Below, piece after piece: positions 1 through 11,067 of a DNA stretch of 64,000 nucleotides. Origin of the DNA: Moringa oleifera (lineage: Eukaryota; Streptophyta; Magnoliopsida; Brassicales; Moringaceae); the NCBI GenBank assembly GCA_021397835.1, contig JAJFZO010000229.1, positions 4,702,001 through 4,766,000 on the forward strand, in the 5' to 3' direction. Numbering within the stretch: position 1 is the stretch's first letter; the number at the start of each line of letters is the position of its first letter. A model generated the notes under the pieces. That model was not told where the DNA came from and ran no database searches. It worked only from the letters and a program-made list of their open reading frames with translations. The translations under genes were made by a program, and so were the position numbers.

Positions 1-512
1 CCACAGTGAAGAGAACAGGCTTGGCGAAATCAGCGGGGAAAGAAAACCCTATTAAGCTTGACTCTAGTCCGACTTTGTGAAATGACTTGAGAGGTGTACG
101 ATAAGTGGGAGCAGAAAATGGCGAAAGTGAAATACCACTACTTTTAACGTTATTTTACTTATTCTGTGAATCGGAGGTGGAGCGTCGCCCCACTTTTTGG
201 ACCCGAGGTCGGCTTCAGTGGGCCGATCTGGGCGAAAGACATTGTCAGGTGGAGAGTTTGGCTGGGGTGGCACATCTAGTAAAAGATAACACAGGTGTCC
301 TAAGATGAGCTCAACGAGAACATAAATCTCATGTGGAATAAAAGGGTAAAAGCTCATTTGATTCTGATTTCTAGTACGAATATGAACCGTGAAAGCGTGG
401 CCTATCGATCCTTTCGACCTTCGAAATTTGAAGCTAGAGGCGTCAGAAAAGTTACCACAGGGATAACTAGCTTGTGGAGTCAAGAGTTCATAGCGACATT
501 GCTTTTTGATCT

Positions 513-545
<33 letters not shown>

Positions 546-1031
546 GAATTCACCAAGTGTTGGATTGTTCACCCACCAATAGGGTACGTGAGCTGGGTTT
601 AGACTGTCGTGAGATAGGTTAGTTTTACCCTACTGATGCCCATATCGCGATAGTAATTCAACCTAATATGAGAGGAACCGCTGATTCGCACAATTGGTCA
701 TCGCGCTTGGTTGAAAAGCCAATGGCACAAAGCTATCGTGCGCTGGATTATGACTGAACGCCTCTAAGTCAGAACCCGGGCTAGAAGCAATGCATGCCCC
801 CACCGCCTGATTGCCGACCTGCTGTAGGGGCCTCCCGGCCCCCAAAGGCACGTGTCATTGGCCAAGCCTGCGCAGCGGAGGAGCCTTGCGGGCTGCCTTG
901 AACTGTGATTCCCACCGAGCGACGGGTAGAATCATTTGCAGATGACTTAAATATGTGACAGGTATTTTAAGTGGCAAAGTGGCCTTACTTGTCACGATCC
1001 ACAGAGATTCAGCCCTTTGTCACTTCGCTTC
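1..1031 (+). rRNA. 26S rRNA, 3' portion, degenerate (unit A)
   Basis: This is the last ~1 kb of a plant 26S rRNA gene, which encodes the large-subunit RNA with the peptidyl-transferase and factor-binding sites. The gene starts outside the window. The 3' end is placed where 'cagccctttgtcacttcgcttcatc' style terminal sequence gives way to a C run at about 1032. The sarcin-ricin loop at 665-680 reads AATATGAGAGG instead of the near-universal AGTACGAGAGG. That is two transitions at a site needed for elongation-factor GTPase activation, so I infer a pseudogene. The copy at 41349-42382 is a close relative with the same loop changes. Confidence 0.93.
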
Positions 1032-1290
1032 ATCCCCCCCCCCCCCTCGAACCCCCACAACAATTGTCGCTCTCTTTTCGGCAATCGATGCCTCAAGATC
1101 TGAAATCGTCCCTCAAGATAATGGCCTGGAAAAAGAAGCAAGTCCTTTGGGCTTGTAGAGAATGAAAAATAAAAGGGAAAAACACTTGGAATCATATCGG
1201 AAAGCATTGGGGAACCAAGTGTTACTCCAATAAAAAATATAAAAATCTAATAGAAACTTGTCCCTCAATGCTATCCCACGGTAAAGTATT
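1032..1290 (+). other. 3' ETS and start of intergenic spacer (unit A)
   Basis: Non-repeated spacer between the 26S end and the first 182-bp repeat. It opens with a long C run (about 1032-1046), then moderately AT-rich sequence with an A/T stretch near 1227-1250. The same order of blocks appears at 42383-42637, and a detached piece at 61308-61457. No gene is seen. A Pol I terminator would be expected here, but I do not recognise a specific site. Confidence 0.75.
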
Positions 1291-4200
1291 GCCCAGTGAG
1301 TGAGCCAGGAGAGCCGCGTCACACGGACACTGGGTATGGGAGGCATGCCTCGCCAGCCCCCAGCAGGCACGGCACAGGCAGCTTGACCAGCGTGCGGCAG
1401 CGATGGGCGCGCCAGCCAGTACACTGATGCCCATAGCTTGCGAGCCCCCTGGTCCCTGACCCTCAACATGGTGCCCAGCAAGTGAGCGAAGGGAGCCACG
1501 TCTCACGAACCCTAGGCATGGAAGGCATGCCTCGGCAGCCACCAGCAGGGCATGGCATGGGCTACTTGCCCAGCGTACGACAGTGTTCGGTGCACCAGCC
1601 AGGCCACGGGCGCCCATCGCGAGCTAGCCCCCTCGTCCCTGCTCCTCGACTTACTGCCCAACGAGCGAGCCAGGGGATCCGCATCGCACTGACCCTGGGC
1701 ACAGGAGGCATGCCTCGGCAGCCCCCAGCAGGCACGGCATGGGCTGCTTCCCTAGCATGCGGAAGCAGTGAGCGCGCCAGCCTGGCTACGAGTGCCTATC
1801 GTGAGCCACCCTCTCGTCCCTGCCCCTCGACATTGTGTCCAGCGAGCGAGCCAGGGGAGCCGAGTCGCACGGACCCTGGGCACGAATGGAATGCCTCGGC
1901 AGCCCCCAGCAGGCACGGCATGGGCTGCTTGCCCAGCGTGCGGCAATGGTGGGTATGCCAGCTGGGCCACGGGTGCCTATTGCGAACTAGCCCCCTCGTC
2001 CCTAACCCTCGACGTAGTGCCCAGCGAGCTAGCCAGGGGAGCCACGTCACACAGATTTCATGCATGGGAGGTATGTGACAGCAGCCTCCAGCAGGCATGG
2101 CATAGGCTAAGTGCCCAGCGTGCGGCAGAGGTGGGCGCACCAGCCAAGCCACTGGCGCCCATCGCGAGCCAATCCCGTTCTCCCTGTCCCTCGAGGTAGT
2201 GCCCAGCGAGCGAGTCAGGGGAGCCGAGTCCCACGGACCCTGGGCACGGATCGAATGACTCAGCAGCCCCCAGAAGGCACAGCATGGGCTGCTTACCCAG
2301 CGTGTGGCAACGGTGGGAGCACCAGCTAGGCCATTGGCGCCCATCGCGAGCCAGTCCCGTTGTCCCTGTCCCTCGACGTAGTACCCAGCGAGCAAGCCAG
2401 CGAAGCCACGTCGCACGGATCGTATGCATGGGGGGCACGCGACAGCAGCCTCCAGGAGGCACGGCATGGGCCAAGTGCCCAACGTGTGGCAGCGGTGGGC
2501 GCGCAAGCCAGGCCATTGGTGCCAATCGCGAGCCAGTCCCGTTGTCCTTGTTCCTCAACGTAGTGCCTAGCGAGCAAGCCAGGGAGCCGAGTCCCATGGA
2601 CCCTGGGCATGGATGGAATGCCTCGGTAGCCTCCAGAAAGCACGGCATGGGCTGCTTGCCCAGCGTGCGGCAACGGTGGGTACGATAGCTGGGCCACGGG
2701 TGCCCATCGCAAGCTAGCCCCCTCGTCCCTGACCCTCGACGTAGTGCCCAGCGAGCGAGCCAGGGGAGCCACATCGCACGAACCTTATGCACGGGTGGCA
2801 CACAACAGCAGCATCCAGCAGGCATGGCATGGGCCAAGTGCCCAGTGCGGCAGCAGTGGGCACGCTGGCCAGGGCACAGGTGCCCATCGCGAGCTGGTCC
2901 CGTTGTCCCTGTCCCTCAACGTAGAGCCCAGAGAGCAAGCTAGGGAAGCCGCGTCGCACGGACCCTTGACATGGAAGGCATGCCTCGACAGCCCCTAGGA
3001 GGCATGGCCTGGGCCAAGTGCCGAGCATGCGGCAGCGGCGAGCGCTCCAGGCAGGCCAGTGGCGCCAATCGCGAGCCAGCCCCCTCGTCCTCGACCCTCG
3101 ATGTAGTGCCCAGCAAGCGAGCCAAGGGAGCCATGTCGCATAGACACTGGGCATGGGAGGCATGCCTTGGCAGCCCCCAACCGGCACGGCATGGGCTGTT
3201 TGCCATGCGTGTGACAGTGGTGAGCGCGACAGCCTGGCCAAGGGCGCTTGTCATGAGCCACCTCCTCGTCCCTGCCTCTCGACATGGTGTCCAGCGAGCG
3301 AGCCAGGGGAGCTGAGTCGCACGGATCCTTGGCACAGATGGAATGCCTTGGCAGCCCCCAGCAGGCACGGCATGGGCTGCTTGCTCAGCGTGCGGCAATG
3401 GTGGGTACAACAGCTGGGCCACGGGTGCTCATCGCGAGCCAGCCCCCTCGTCCCTGACCCTCAACGTAGTGCCCAGCGGGCAAGCCAGGGGAGCCACGTC
3501 GCACGGGCCCTATGTACGGTAGGCACGGGACAGCAGCCTCCAGCAGGCACGACATGGGCCAAGTGCCCAGCGTGTGGCAGTGGTGGGCGCGCCAGCCAGG
3601 CCACTGGCGCCCATCGCGATACAAACCCCTTGTCCCCGAACCTCAACATAGTACCAAGCGAGCGAGCCAAGAGAGCGATGTTGCATGGACTCTGGGCATG
3701 GAAGGCATGCCACGGCAGCCCCCAGCATTCATAGCTTGGGCCAAGTGCCTAACGTGCGGCAGCTGTGGGCGCGCCAGCTAGGCCAGTGGCGCCTATCGCG
3801 AGCCAGCCCCCTCGTCCTGGACCCTCAATGTAGTGCCCAGCGAGCGAGCTAGGGGAGTTGCGTCGCACGAACATTGGGCACGGGAGGCGTGCCTCGGCAG
3901 AACCCAGCAAGCACTGCATAGGCTGCTTGCCCAGCATGCGACAGTAGTGGGGGCACCAGCTAGGCCACGGGCGCCCATCGCGAGCCAGCCCCCTCATCCG
4001 TGCCCCTCGACAATGGTGCCCAACGAGCGAGCTAGGGGAGCCACGTGGCACGGACCCTGGGCACGGGAAGCAATCCTTAGCGGCCCTTAGATGGCACGGC
4101 ATGGGCTGCTCGCCCAGTGTGCGGCAGCTGTGGGCATGCCAGCCAGGCCAAAGGCGCCCATCACGAGCCAGCCCCCTTGTCCCTGTCACTTAGCGTAGTG

Positions 4201-7200
4201 CCAAGCGTGCGAGCCAGGGAGCCGTGTCACACGGACCCTGTGCTCGTGAGGCATGCCTTGGCAGTCCCCAGCAGGCACGGGAAGGGCCAAGTGCCCAGCG
4301 TGCAGCATTGGTGGGGGCGGCAGCCACGCTAGTGGGGCGCATCGCGAGCCAACCCCCTTCTCCCTGAACTTCGACATAGTGCCCAACAAGTGAGCCAGGG
4401 GTTCCCCGTCGAATGGACCCTGGGCACGGGAAGCATGCCTTGGCAATCCCAAGCATGCACGGCATGGGCAGCTTGCCCAACATTCGGCAGCGGTGTGCGC
4501 GCCAGCCAGGCCATTAGCGTCCATCGCGAGCCAGCCCCCTTGTCCCTGCCCATGGACATGGTGCCCAGCGAGCGAGTCCGGGGAGCCACGTTGCATGGAC
4601 ACTAGGAACATGAGTCATGCCTCTGTAGCCCCCAGCAGACATGGCATGGGCTGCTTCCCCAACGTGCGGCAGCTGTGGGCGCGCCAGCCAGGGGATCTGC
4701 GTCACACGGACCACTGGCATGGGAGCCATGCCTTGGCAGCCCGCCAGCAGGCATGGCATGGTTCAGGGGCCCAGCATGCGGCAACGGTGGGCGTGCCAGC
4801 CAGGCTAGTGGCGCCCATCGTGAGCAAGCCCCCTTGTCCTTGCCCCTCGACATAGTGCCCGACGAGCAAGCCAGGGTTGCCGCATCGCGTGGACCCTGGG
4901 CACGGGGGCATGGGTCAAGTGCCCAGTGTGCCGCCACGGTGGGCGTGCCAGCCAGACCAGTGGTGACCATCGCGAGCGAGCCCCTCGACATAGTGCCTAG
5001 TGAGTGAGCCAAGGAAGCCATGTCGCACGGACCCTAGGCACGGGAGGCAAGCCTAGGCAGTCCCCAGCGGGCCCGGCATCGGCTGCTTGCCCAGTTTGCC
5101 ACAGCGGTTGGCACGCCAGCCAGGCCACTGGCACCCATCGCGAGCCAGCCCCCTCACCTCTGTCCCTTAAGGTAGTGCCCAGTGAGCGAGCCAGGGGAAC
5201 CGTGTCGCATGGACCCTGGGCTCGGGAGGCATGCTTGGCAGCCCCCAGCAGACACAACAAGGGCCAAGTACCCAGTGTGCAGTATGGATGGGCGCGGCAG
5301 CCACGCCAGTGGGGCGCATTGCGAGCCAGCCCCCTCATCCATGCACCTCGACATAGTGCCCAACGAGTGAGCTAAGGGATCTGCATCACATGGGCCCTGG
5401 GCACAGAAGGCATGCCTTGGCAGCCCTCCAGTAGGCACACCATGGGTCCAGTGCCCAGCGTGCTGCAGCGGTGGGAGTGCCAGCCAGGCCAGAGGCGAAC
5501 ATCGCGAGCCAGCCCCCTCATCCGTGCCCTTCGATAATGGTGCCCAACGAGCAAGCCAGGGAAGCAACGTGGCACAGACCTTGGGCATGGGAAGCATTCC
5601 TTAGCGGCCCCTAGATGGCACGGCATGGGCTGTTTGCTCAGTGTGCGGCAGCTGTGGGCGCGCCAGCCAGGCCACAGGCACCCATCGCGAGCCAACCCCC
5701 TCGTCCCTGTCACTTAGCGTAGTGCCAAGCGTGCGAGCCAGGGAGCCGTGTTGCACGGACCCTGTGCTCGTGAGGCATGCCTTGGCAGCCCCCAGCAGGC
5801 ACGGGAAGGGCCAAGTGCCCAGCGTGCAGCATTGGTGGGGGCGGCAGCCACGCTAGTGGGGCGCATCGCGAGCCAGCAGCCTTCTTCTTGAACTTCGACA
5901 TAGTGCCCAACAAGTGAGCCAGGGGTTCCCCGTCGCATGGACCTTGGGCACGGGAAGCATGCCTTGGCAATCCCAAGCATTTACGGCGTGGGCAGCTTAC
6001 CCAGCATTCGGCAACGGTGTGCGCGCCAGCCAGGCCACTGGCCTCCATCGCGAGCCAGCCCCCTCATCCCTGCCCCTCGACATAGTGCCCAGTGAACAAG
6101 CCAAGGGAGCCACTTTGCACGAACCCTGGGCATGGGAGACACGCCTTAGAAGCCACCAGGTTGAATGGCATGGGATTCTTTCCCAGCGTGAGGGAGTAGT
6201 GGGCGCGTTAGCTTGGCCATGGGCGCCCATCGCGAGCCAGCCTCCTCGTCCCTACCCTTCGACTTACTGCCCAGCGAGCAAGCCAGCGGAATCACATCCA
6301 ACCAGGCCACTTGTGCTCATCGCGGGCCGACCCCTCTTCCCTGCCCCTCAACATAGTGCCAAGCGAGTGAGCAAGAGGAGCCACGTCGCACGGACCTCGA
6401 GCACGGGAGGCAAACCTCGATGGCCCCCAGCAGGCATGTCTTGGGCTTGTTGCCCAGCGTGCGAGAGCAGTGGACACGCTAGCCAGGCCATTGGCACCCG
6501 TCGCTAGCCAGCCCCCTCGTCCCTGCCCCTCGACATAGTGCCCAGCGAGCGACCCAGAGGGGCCGCGTCGCACGGACCTTGGCACAGGAGGCAAGCCACA
6601 GTAGCCCCCAGCAAGCACGACCTGGGCTTCTTGCCCAGCGTACGGAAGCTGTGGGCATACCAGTAAGGCCACGGACGCCCATCGTGAGCCAGCCCCTCGT
6701 CCCTGCCCCTTGAAATAGTGCCCAGTGAGTGAGCCATGGGAGCCACATCGCACGAACCCTGGGTACAGGAGACAAGCCTCGGCAGCCCCCAGCAGGCATG
6801 GCCTGCGCTTCTTGCTCAGTGTACGGGAGCTGTACGGGCGCCAGCTAGGCCACTAGGGCCCATCATGAGCCAGCCACCTTGTCCCTACCCCTCGACATGG
6901 TGCCCAGTGAGCGACCCAGAGGAGCTCGTCACACAGACACTGGGCACGTGAGAAAATGCCTCAAAAACCCCTAGTGGGAACAGCAAGGGCTGCTTGCCCA
7001 GCCTACGGCAGCGGTAGTTGGGCCAGCCAGGCCACGGGCGCCCATCGCTAGCTAGCCCCCTCGTCCTTGCCCCTCGACTTATTGCCCAGCGAGTGAGCCA
7101 AGGGAGCTACATAACACAGACCTTGGCTACGGGGGGCATGCCTCGGCAGCCCCCAGTAGGCACGGTGTGGCCTGCTAGGCCAGCGTGCGATAGTGGTGGG

Positions 7201-7345
7201 TGCGCCAGCTACGCCACGGGCACCAATCTCGAGCCAGGTCCCTCATCCTTGCACCTCGACATGGTGCCCAGTATGCAAGCCAGGGGTTTTACAGCAATCC
7301 CCAGTAAGCACGGTGCCACGCTTGCCAAGGGTGGCCCACGTGAGC
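1291..7345 (+). repeat. IGS subrepeat array A, 182-bp unit, about 33 copies
   Basis: Tandem units beginning with variants of GCCCAGCGAGCGAGCC recur at 1291, 1473, 1656, 1837, 2019 and 2201, giving a 182-bp period. Each unit carries the 12-bp palindrome GAGGCATGCCTC, a short dyad TGGGC-loop-GCCCA, and GGGCGCCC. Units differ mainly by C/T and G/A changes and form local subfamilies (loop TGCTT or CAAGT). The array lies between the 26S 3' end and the promoter-proximal spacer, the usual position of plant rDNA subrepeats. It ends with a shortened unit at about 7265-7345. Open frames within it are not genes. Confidence 0.93.
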
Positions 7346-7890
7346 CTGCAACGAGCATGCTGTGAGGCTCGACACGTGTTATGGGTGTTGATTTCATGGG
7401 CAAGGTGGGCTTGGCCGTGTCACTTGGCTGTGATGGACTCTAAGGGTAGCCATGGGGTGGCTGGAGATTCACTGGACAAGGCAACCAGCATGCACCATGG
7501 GCCAGGCAGAGGCATAGCTGTCGTAGCCTATTGGCCGCAATGCCCACTTGTGAAATTGGTGTGAATTGACAGTCTTTTCATCACGAAATTTGTCCTAAAA
7601 TGACTCAAATAAATCTTGTAATTCATGAGGAGTCTACCCCTGAAGTTAGGGATCATGTCCATTCACGGGCTATTTTTGATGATTTTTTCAATTTTTGGTT
7701 GTAGAAAATTCATTAAAAACAATTGGTGCTCAGAAAATTCTAAATTTTTTTCTAGTGGTAGATGTGATTATTCACCGTTTATGTACAAAGTTTCAGCTCA
7801 AAAATCCAGGTAAGTAATTTTTTAGACCAATTATGACTGCTCAAACATATTGATGTTTTCTCCCATCGGGAGTAAAATTTCATTTAAGAC
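7346..7890 (+). other. promoter-upstream spacer, AT-rich (unit A)
   Basis: Single-copy spacer between the repeat array and the transcription start. The first ~200 bp are GC-rich. From about 7560 it is AT-rich, with a conserved block around 7665-7700 (TATTTTTGATGATTTTTTC). A clearly homologous stretch lies at 35151-35687, so this belongs to the ancestral spacer. No gene is seen. A short open frame here (7625-7813) has no recognisable protein features. Confidence 0.8.
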
Positions 7891-7902
7891 TCTTTAGGGG
7901 GG
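7891..7902 (+). promoter_or_regulatory. putative RNA polymerase I initiation site (unit A)
   Basis: TCTTTAGGGGGG at the boundary between AT-rich spacer and GC-rich leader resembles the plant Pol I start consensus (TATA-like bases followed by a G run). The equivalent position in unit C (35688-35699) has the same core and the same flanking GACT and GTGGTCACCCA sequence. Assignment rests on motif, position about 1.2 kb upstream of the 18S in the intact relative, and conservation between two IGS copies. In unit A it now drives a deleted unit. Confidence 0.6.
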
Positions 7903-8500
7903 AAGTGGTCACCCAGCTTGCTGGGTGCCAACGGGCCATGCGTGCTCTCCCCAAGGCCATCCTACATGGGCAGGCGCTGGGCTTGGGGAACCCAGCGCCC
8001 ATGGCATGGGCAGGGCGGCTTGCTACCTTGCTCATCCAGCTGGTGGTGCATGGCTATGGCGGCCACCACCACTGGTAGGCAGGCAGCCGACGACATCGGT
8101 CAAAGAGTGTAGGATGCCCGATCAGTAGCCCACGAAGTGAGGAAAATGGGGGAAATGAAATTCAATAAACTATGGCCAACAAAACGAGAAAAATCGTGGG
8201 ATAATGAGCTGGGATGTGGCAAGACAAGCTCGACGGTGTGGGGGGTGAAGCTAACAACGATGCATGCTGCGCGAGGGCTAAATCACTGGGGAGATTTCGA
8301 GCATATGGAATGCTTCATCGCAGGCCCTCGGGGCAGCGGATGCAGGGTTGGATCTCAATGCTCATGCTTGCCTAAGCAGACTCATTGTGCAGCGTGATCC
8401 ACGACATGATCATCGGCCGTTAGCATCAAGCGAGCCACACGGGCAGCCTGGGCACGATGTTACACCACTGCTGCCAAGGCCTCATCGATGGGAAAAACGT
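7903..8500 (+). other. 5' ETS, truncated (unit A)
   Basis: Leader sequence matching the first ~560 bp of the 5' ETS at 35700-36260. Similarity to that ETS stops near 8462, at CCTGGGCACGATG. About 40 bp of unassigned sequence follows before 18S sequence begins. The rest of the ETS and about 1.4 kb of the 18S 5' region are missing, so the unit cannot yield a normal precursor. Confidence 0.75.
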
Positions 8501-8822
8501 GGGAAGTTTGAGGCATGCACGCTTCACTGATTTATTCAACAAGTTTATAGCCTTGGCCGACAGATCTGGGTAATCTTTGAAATTTCATCATGATAGGGAT
8601 AGATCATTGCAATTGTTGGTCTTCAATGAGGAATTCCTAGTAAACGCGAGTCATCAGCTCACGTTGACTACGTCCTTGGCCTTTGTACACACCGCCCGTC
8701 GCTTCTACTAATTGAATGGTCCAGCGAAGTGTTCATATCGTGATGACGTGCGCGATTCACTACTTACAATGTCGCCAGAAGTCCACTAAACCTTATAATT
8801 TAGAGGAAGGAGAAGTCGTAAT

Positions 8823-8857
<35 letters not shown>

Positions 8858-8858
8858 G
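8501..8858 (+). rRNA. 18S rRNA 3' fragment, degenerate (unit A)
   Basis: The last ~360 nt of the small-subunit rRNA. It includes the decoding-site region TGTACACACCGCCCGTCGC at 8681-8699 and ends with GGATCATTG at 8858. About 40 nt are missing just after GAAGTTTGAGGC, near 8512. All upstream 18S sequence is absent and the fragment is joined to 5' ETS. It is a remnant, not a working gene. Confidence 0.9.
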
Positions 8859-9106
8859 TCAAAAATTCGCTGAGTGAAACGACCTGCGAACACGTTGTAA
8901 ACACACCAACGAGGCGATGGGCTCTCGAGCCCCTCGTTCTGCCTTGGCTTGCAAGGGTGCGCGGGCTCTCGCCCAAGCCCCTCGTAATGCGCAACTACAA
9001 AACCCACAGCACAGGATGTGCCAAGAAACTCAAATGAAAAAGCACGCCCCAGTCGCCCCGATCTTGGTGCGCGGCTGGCAGTCGTGTCATCCCTAAAAGA
9101 AGTCAA
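8859..9106 (+). other. ITS1 (unit A)
   Basis: 248-bp internal transcribed spacer between 18S and 5.8S, the same length as in unit C. It starts TCAAAAATTCGCTGAG and contains the AAAAAGCACGCCCC block also present in units C and D. Its length is typical of angiosperms and far shorter than most gymnosperm ITS1. Confidence 0.85.
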
Positions 9107-9268
9107 AAATGTCTCTCGGTAATGGATATCTCGGCTCTCGCATCGACGAAGAATGTAATGAAATGCGATACTTGGTATGAATTGTAGAATCCAGTGAACC
9201 AACGAGTCTTTGAACACAAGTTACACTCGAAGCCATCAAGCCGAGGGCACGTCTGCCTGAGTGTTAAG
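9107..9268 (+). rRNA. 5.8S rRNA, degenerate (unit A)
   Basis: 162-nt 5.8S rRNA, which pairs with 26S rRNA in the large subunit. The order and length are normal, but conserved positions are changed. The plant signature GAATTGCAGAATCC reads GAATTGTAGAATCC at 9179-9192, and CGATGAAGAACGTAGC reads CGACGAAGAATGTAAT near 9143. Most changes are transitions at former CpG sites, so I read it as a pseudogene. Confidence 0.92.
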
Positions 9269-9489
9269 CACCGTCGCCCCCGACCCCCCCCTCGCATCCC
9301 TTCTGGGAGGGGAGAGACCATCATGGGTAGATGTTGGCCTCTCGTGCGCCTTCGGCTCGCGGTTGGCCTAAAAAAAAGCCTCGAGTGATGCCGTGTCACG
9401 GCTTGGCAGTGGTAGAAAAGGCCTCGTACTCCCTCGTGCGCATGTCGCTCGCTCGCGGCTCATGGACCCAATGATCGATTGATCAAGAT
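9269..9489 (+). other. ITS2 (unit A)
   Basis: 221-bp spacer between 5.8S and 26S. It has the usual plant ITS2 block TAGATGTTGGCCTC followed by GGTTGGCCTAAA around 9329-9371. At about 9470-9488 the sequence GATCGATTGATC precedes the 26S start. Confidence 0.82.
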
Positions 9490-9752
9490 GCAACCCTAAG
9501 TCAGGCGAGACCACCCACTAAGTTTAAGCATATCATAAGCAAAGGAAAAGAAACTAACAGGGATTTTGCTAGTAACAGCAAGCGAACTAGGAAAAGCCCA
9601 GTTTGAAAATCATGCGCCCTTGGTGCTCGGATTGTAGTCTGGAGAAGTATCCTCAGCGATGGACTGGGGCCCAAGTCCCCTGGAAAGGTGTGCTGAAGAG
9701 GGTGAAAGCCCCGTCTCGCTCAGATCGTGTCGCACCACGAGGCATTGTCAAG

Positions 9753-9783
<31 letters not shown>

Positions 9784-9854
9784 AGGGTGAAAAATTTCGT
9801 CTAAGGCTAAATATGGGCGAGAGACCGATAACGAATAAGTACAGCAAGGGAAAA

Positions 9855-9887
<33 letters not shown>

Positions 9888-11063
9888 ACTTGAAATTATC
9901 GGGAGGGAAACGGATGGGGGCCAGCGATGCACCTCAGTGGGATGTGGAACGGCCATGAGCCGGTTCGTCGATTGACTCGAGGTATGGACCGATGCGGATT
10001 GCAACGATGGCCTAAGCCCGAGCCTTTAATACACTCGCGGAGACATTATCATCGAGATCGTAGCTGGCAACTTGTGCCATCGCAGTGGTGCTACGGCACT
10101 TACGCACTTCTAGTGTCGGTCAGCGGGCTCCCCATTCAAACTGTCTTGAAACATGGACCAAGAAGTTTGACATGCATGCAAGTCAATGGGCAAGGAAACC
10201 CATAAGGCACAAGGAAGCTTATTGGCGGGATCCCTCGTGGGTGCAACGGCCAACCTCAATCTTTTGAGAAGGGTTCAAGTGCAAGCATGCCTATCGAGAC
10301 TCGAAAGATGGTGAACTATGCCTGAGCAGGGCGAAGCCAGAGGAAACTCTAGCAGAGGCCCACAGCGATACTAACGTGCAAATCGTTCGTCTGACTTAGG
10401 TATAGGGGCGAAAGACTAATCGAACCGTTTAGTAGCTGGTTCCACAGAAGTTTCCTTCAAGATTGCTAGAGCTTAGATCCGAGTTCTATCAGGTAAAGTC
10501 AATGATTAGAGGTATCAGAGGCGCAATGCCCTCGATCTATTCTCAAACTTTAAATAAGTAATACGAGGCAGCTGCTTCGTTGAGCCGTCATACGGAATCG
10601 AGAGCTCCAAGTGGGCCATTTTTGGTAAGCAAAATTGGTGATGTGGGATGAACCGAAAGCTAGTTATTGTGCCTAACTACACGCTAACTTAGAACCCATA
10701 AAGGGTGTTGGTCGATTAAGATAGCAGGACGGTGGCCATGGAAGTCGAAATTTGCTAAAGAGTGTGTAATAACTCACGTGCCGAATCAACTAGCCCCGAA
10801 AATGGATGGCGCTGAAGCACGCGACCTATACCAGACCTTTGGGGCAAGGGCCAAGCCCCAATGAGTAGGAAGGCACGGTGGTCGCCGCAAAACCCAGGGC
10901 GTGAGCTCGGACGGAGCGACCATCGTTGCAGATTTGGGTGGTAGTAGCAAATATTCAAATGAGAACTTTGAAGGTCGAAAAAGGGAAAGGTTCCATGTGA
11001 ATGGCACTTGCTTGTGGGTTAGTTGATCCTAAGAGATGGGCGAAGCTCATCAGATAGCGCCTC
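9490..11063 (+). rRNA. 26S rRNA 5' portion, truncated by retrotransposon sequence (unit A)
   Basis: The first ~1.57 kb of a 26S gene, starting at GCAACCCTAAGTCAGGCG (normally GCGACCCCAGGTCAGGCG). It aligns colinearly with 21317-22890 in unit C and 39112-40570 in unit D. It stops within GATAGCGCCTC at about 11063 and passes directly into gag-like sequence of a Ty3/gypsy element. The remaining ~1.8 kb of 26S is absent. Many transitions are visible. Confidence 0.92.
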
Positions 11064-11067
11064 TACT

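Noticed and set aside
1291..7345. CRISPR array because of regular spacing
   Set aside because: The whole 182-bp unit repeats. There are no short identical repeats with unique spacers, and the setting is plant rDNA.
7540..7890. AT-rich spacer as a transposon remnant
   Set aside because: It is present at the same place and length in two IGS copies, with no terminal repeats or target duplication, so it is ancestral spacer.
8521..8858. 18S fragment in A as the end of a complete gene with an intron or insertion
   Set aside because: The upstream sequence is 5' ETS, and no other 18S part lies between 7903 and 8500.
9603..9785. Short open frames inside 26S as peptide genes
   Set aside because: These are conserved rRNA positions, not coding. 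The same is true of all short frames at 36892-42382.
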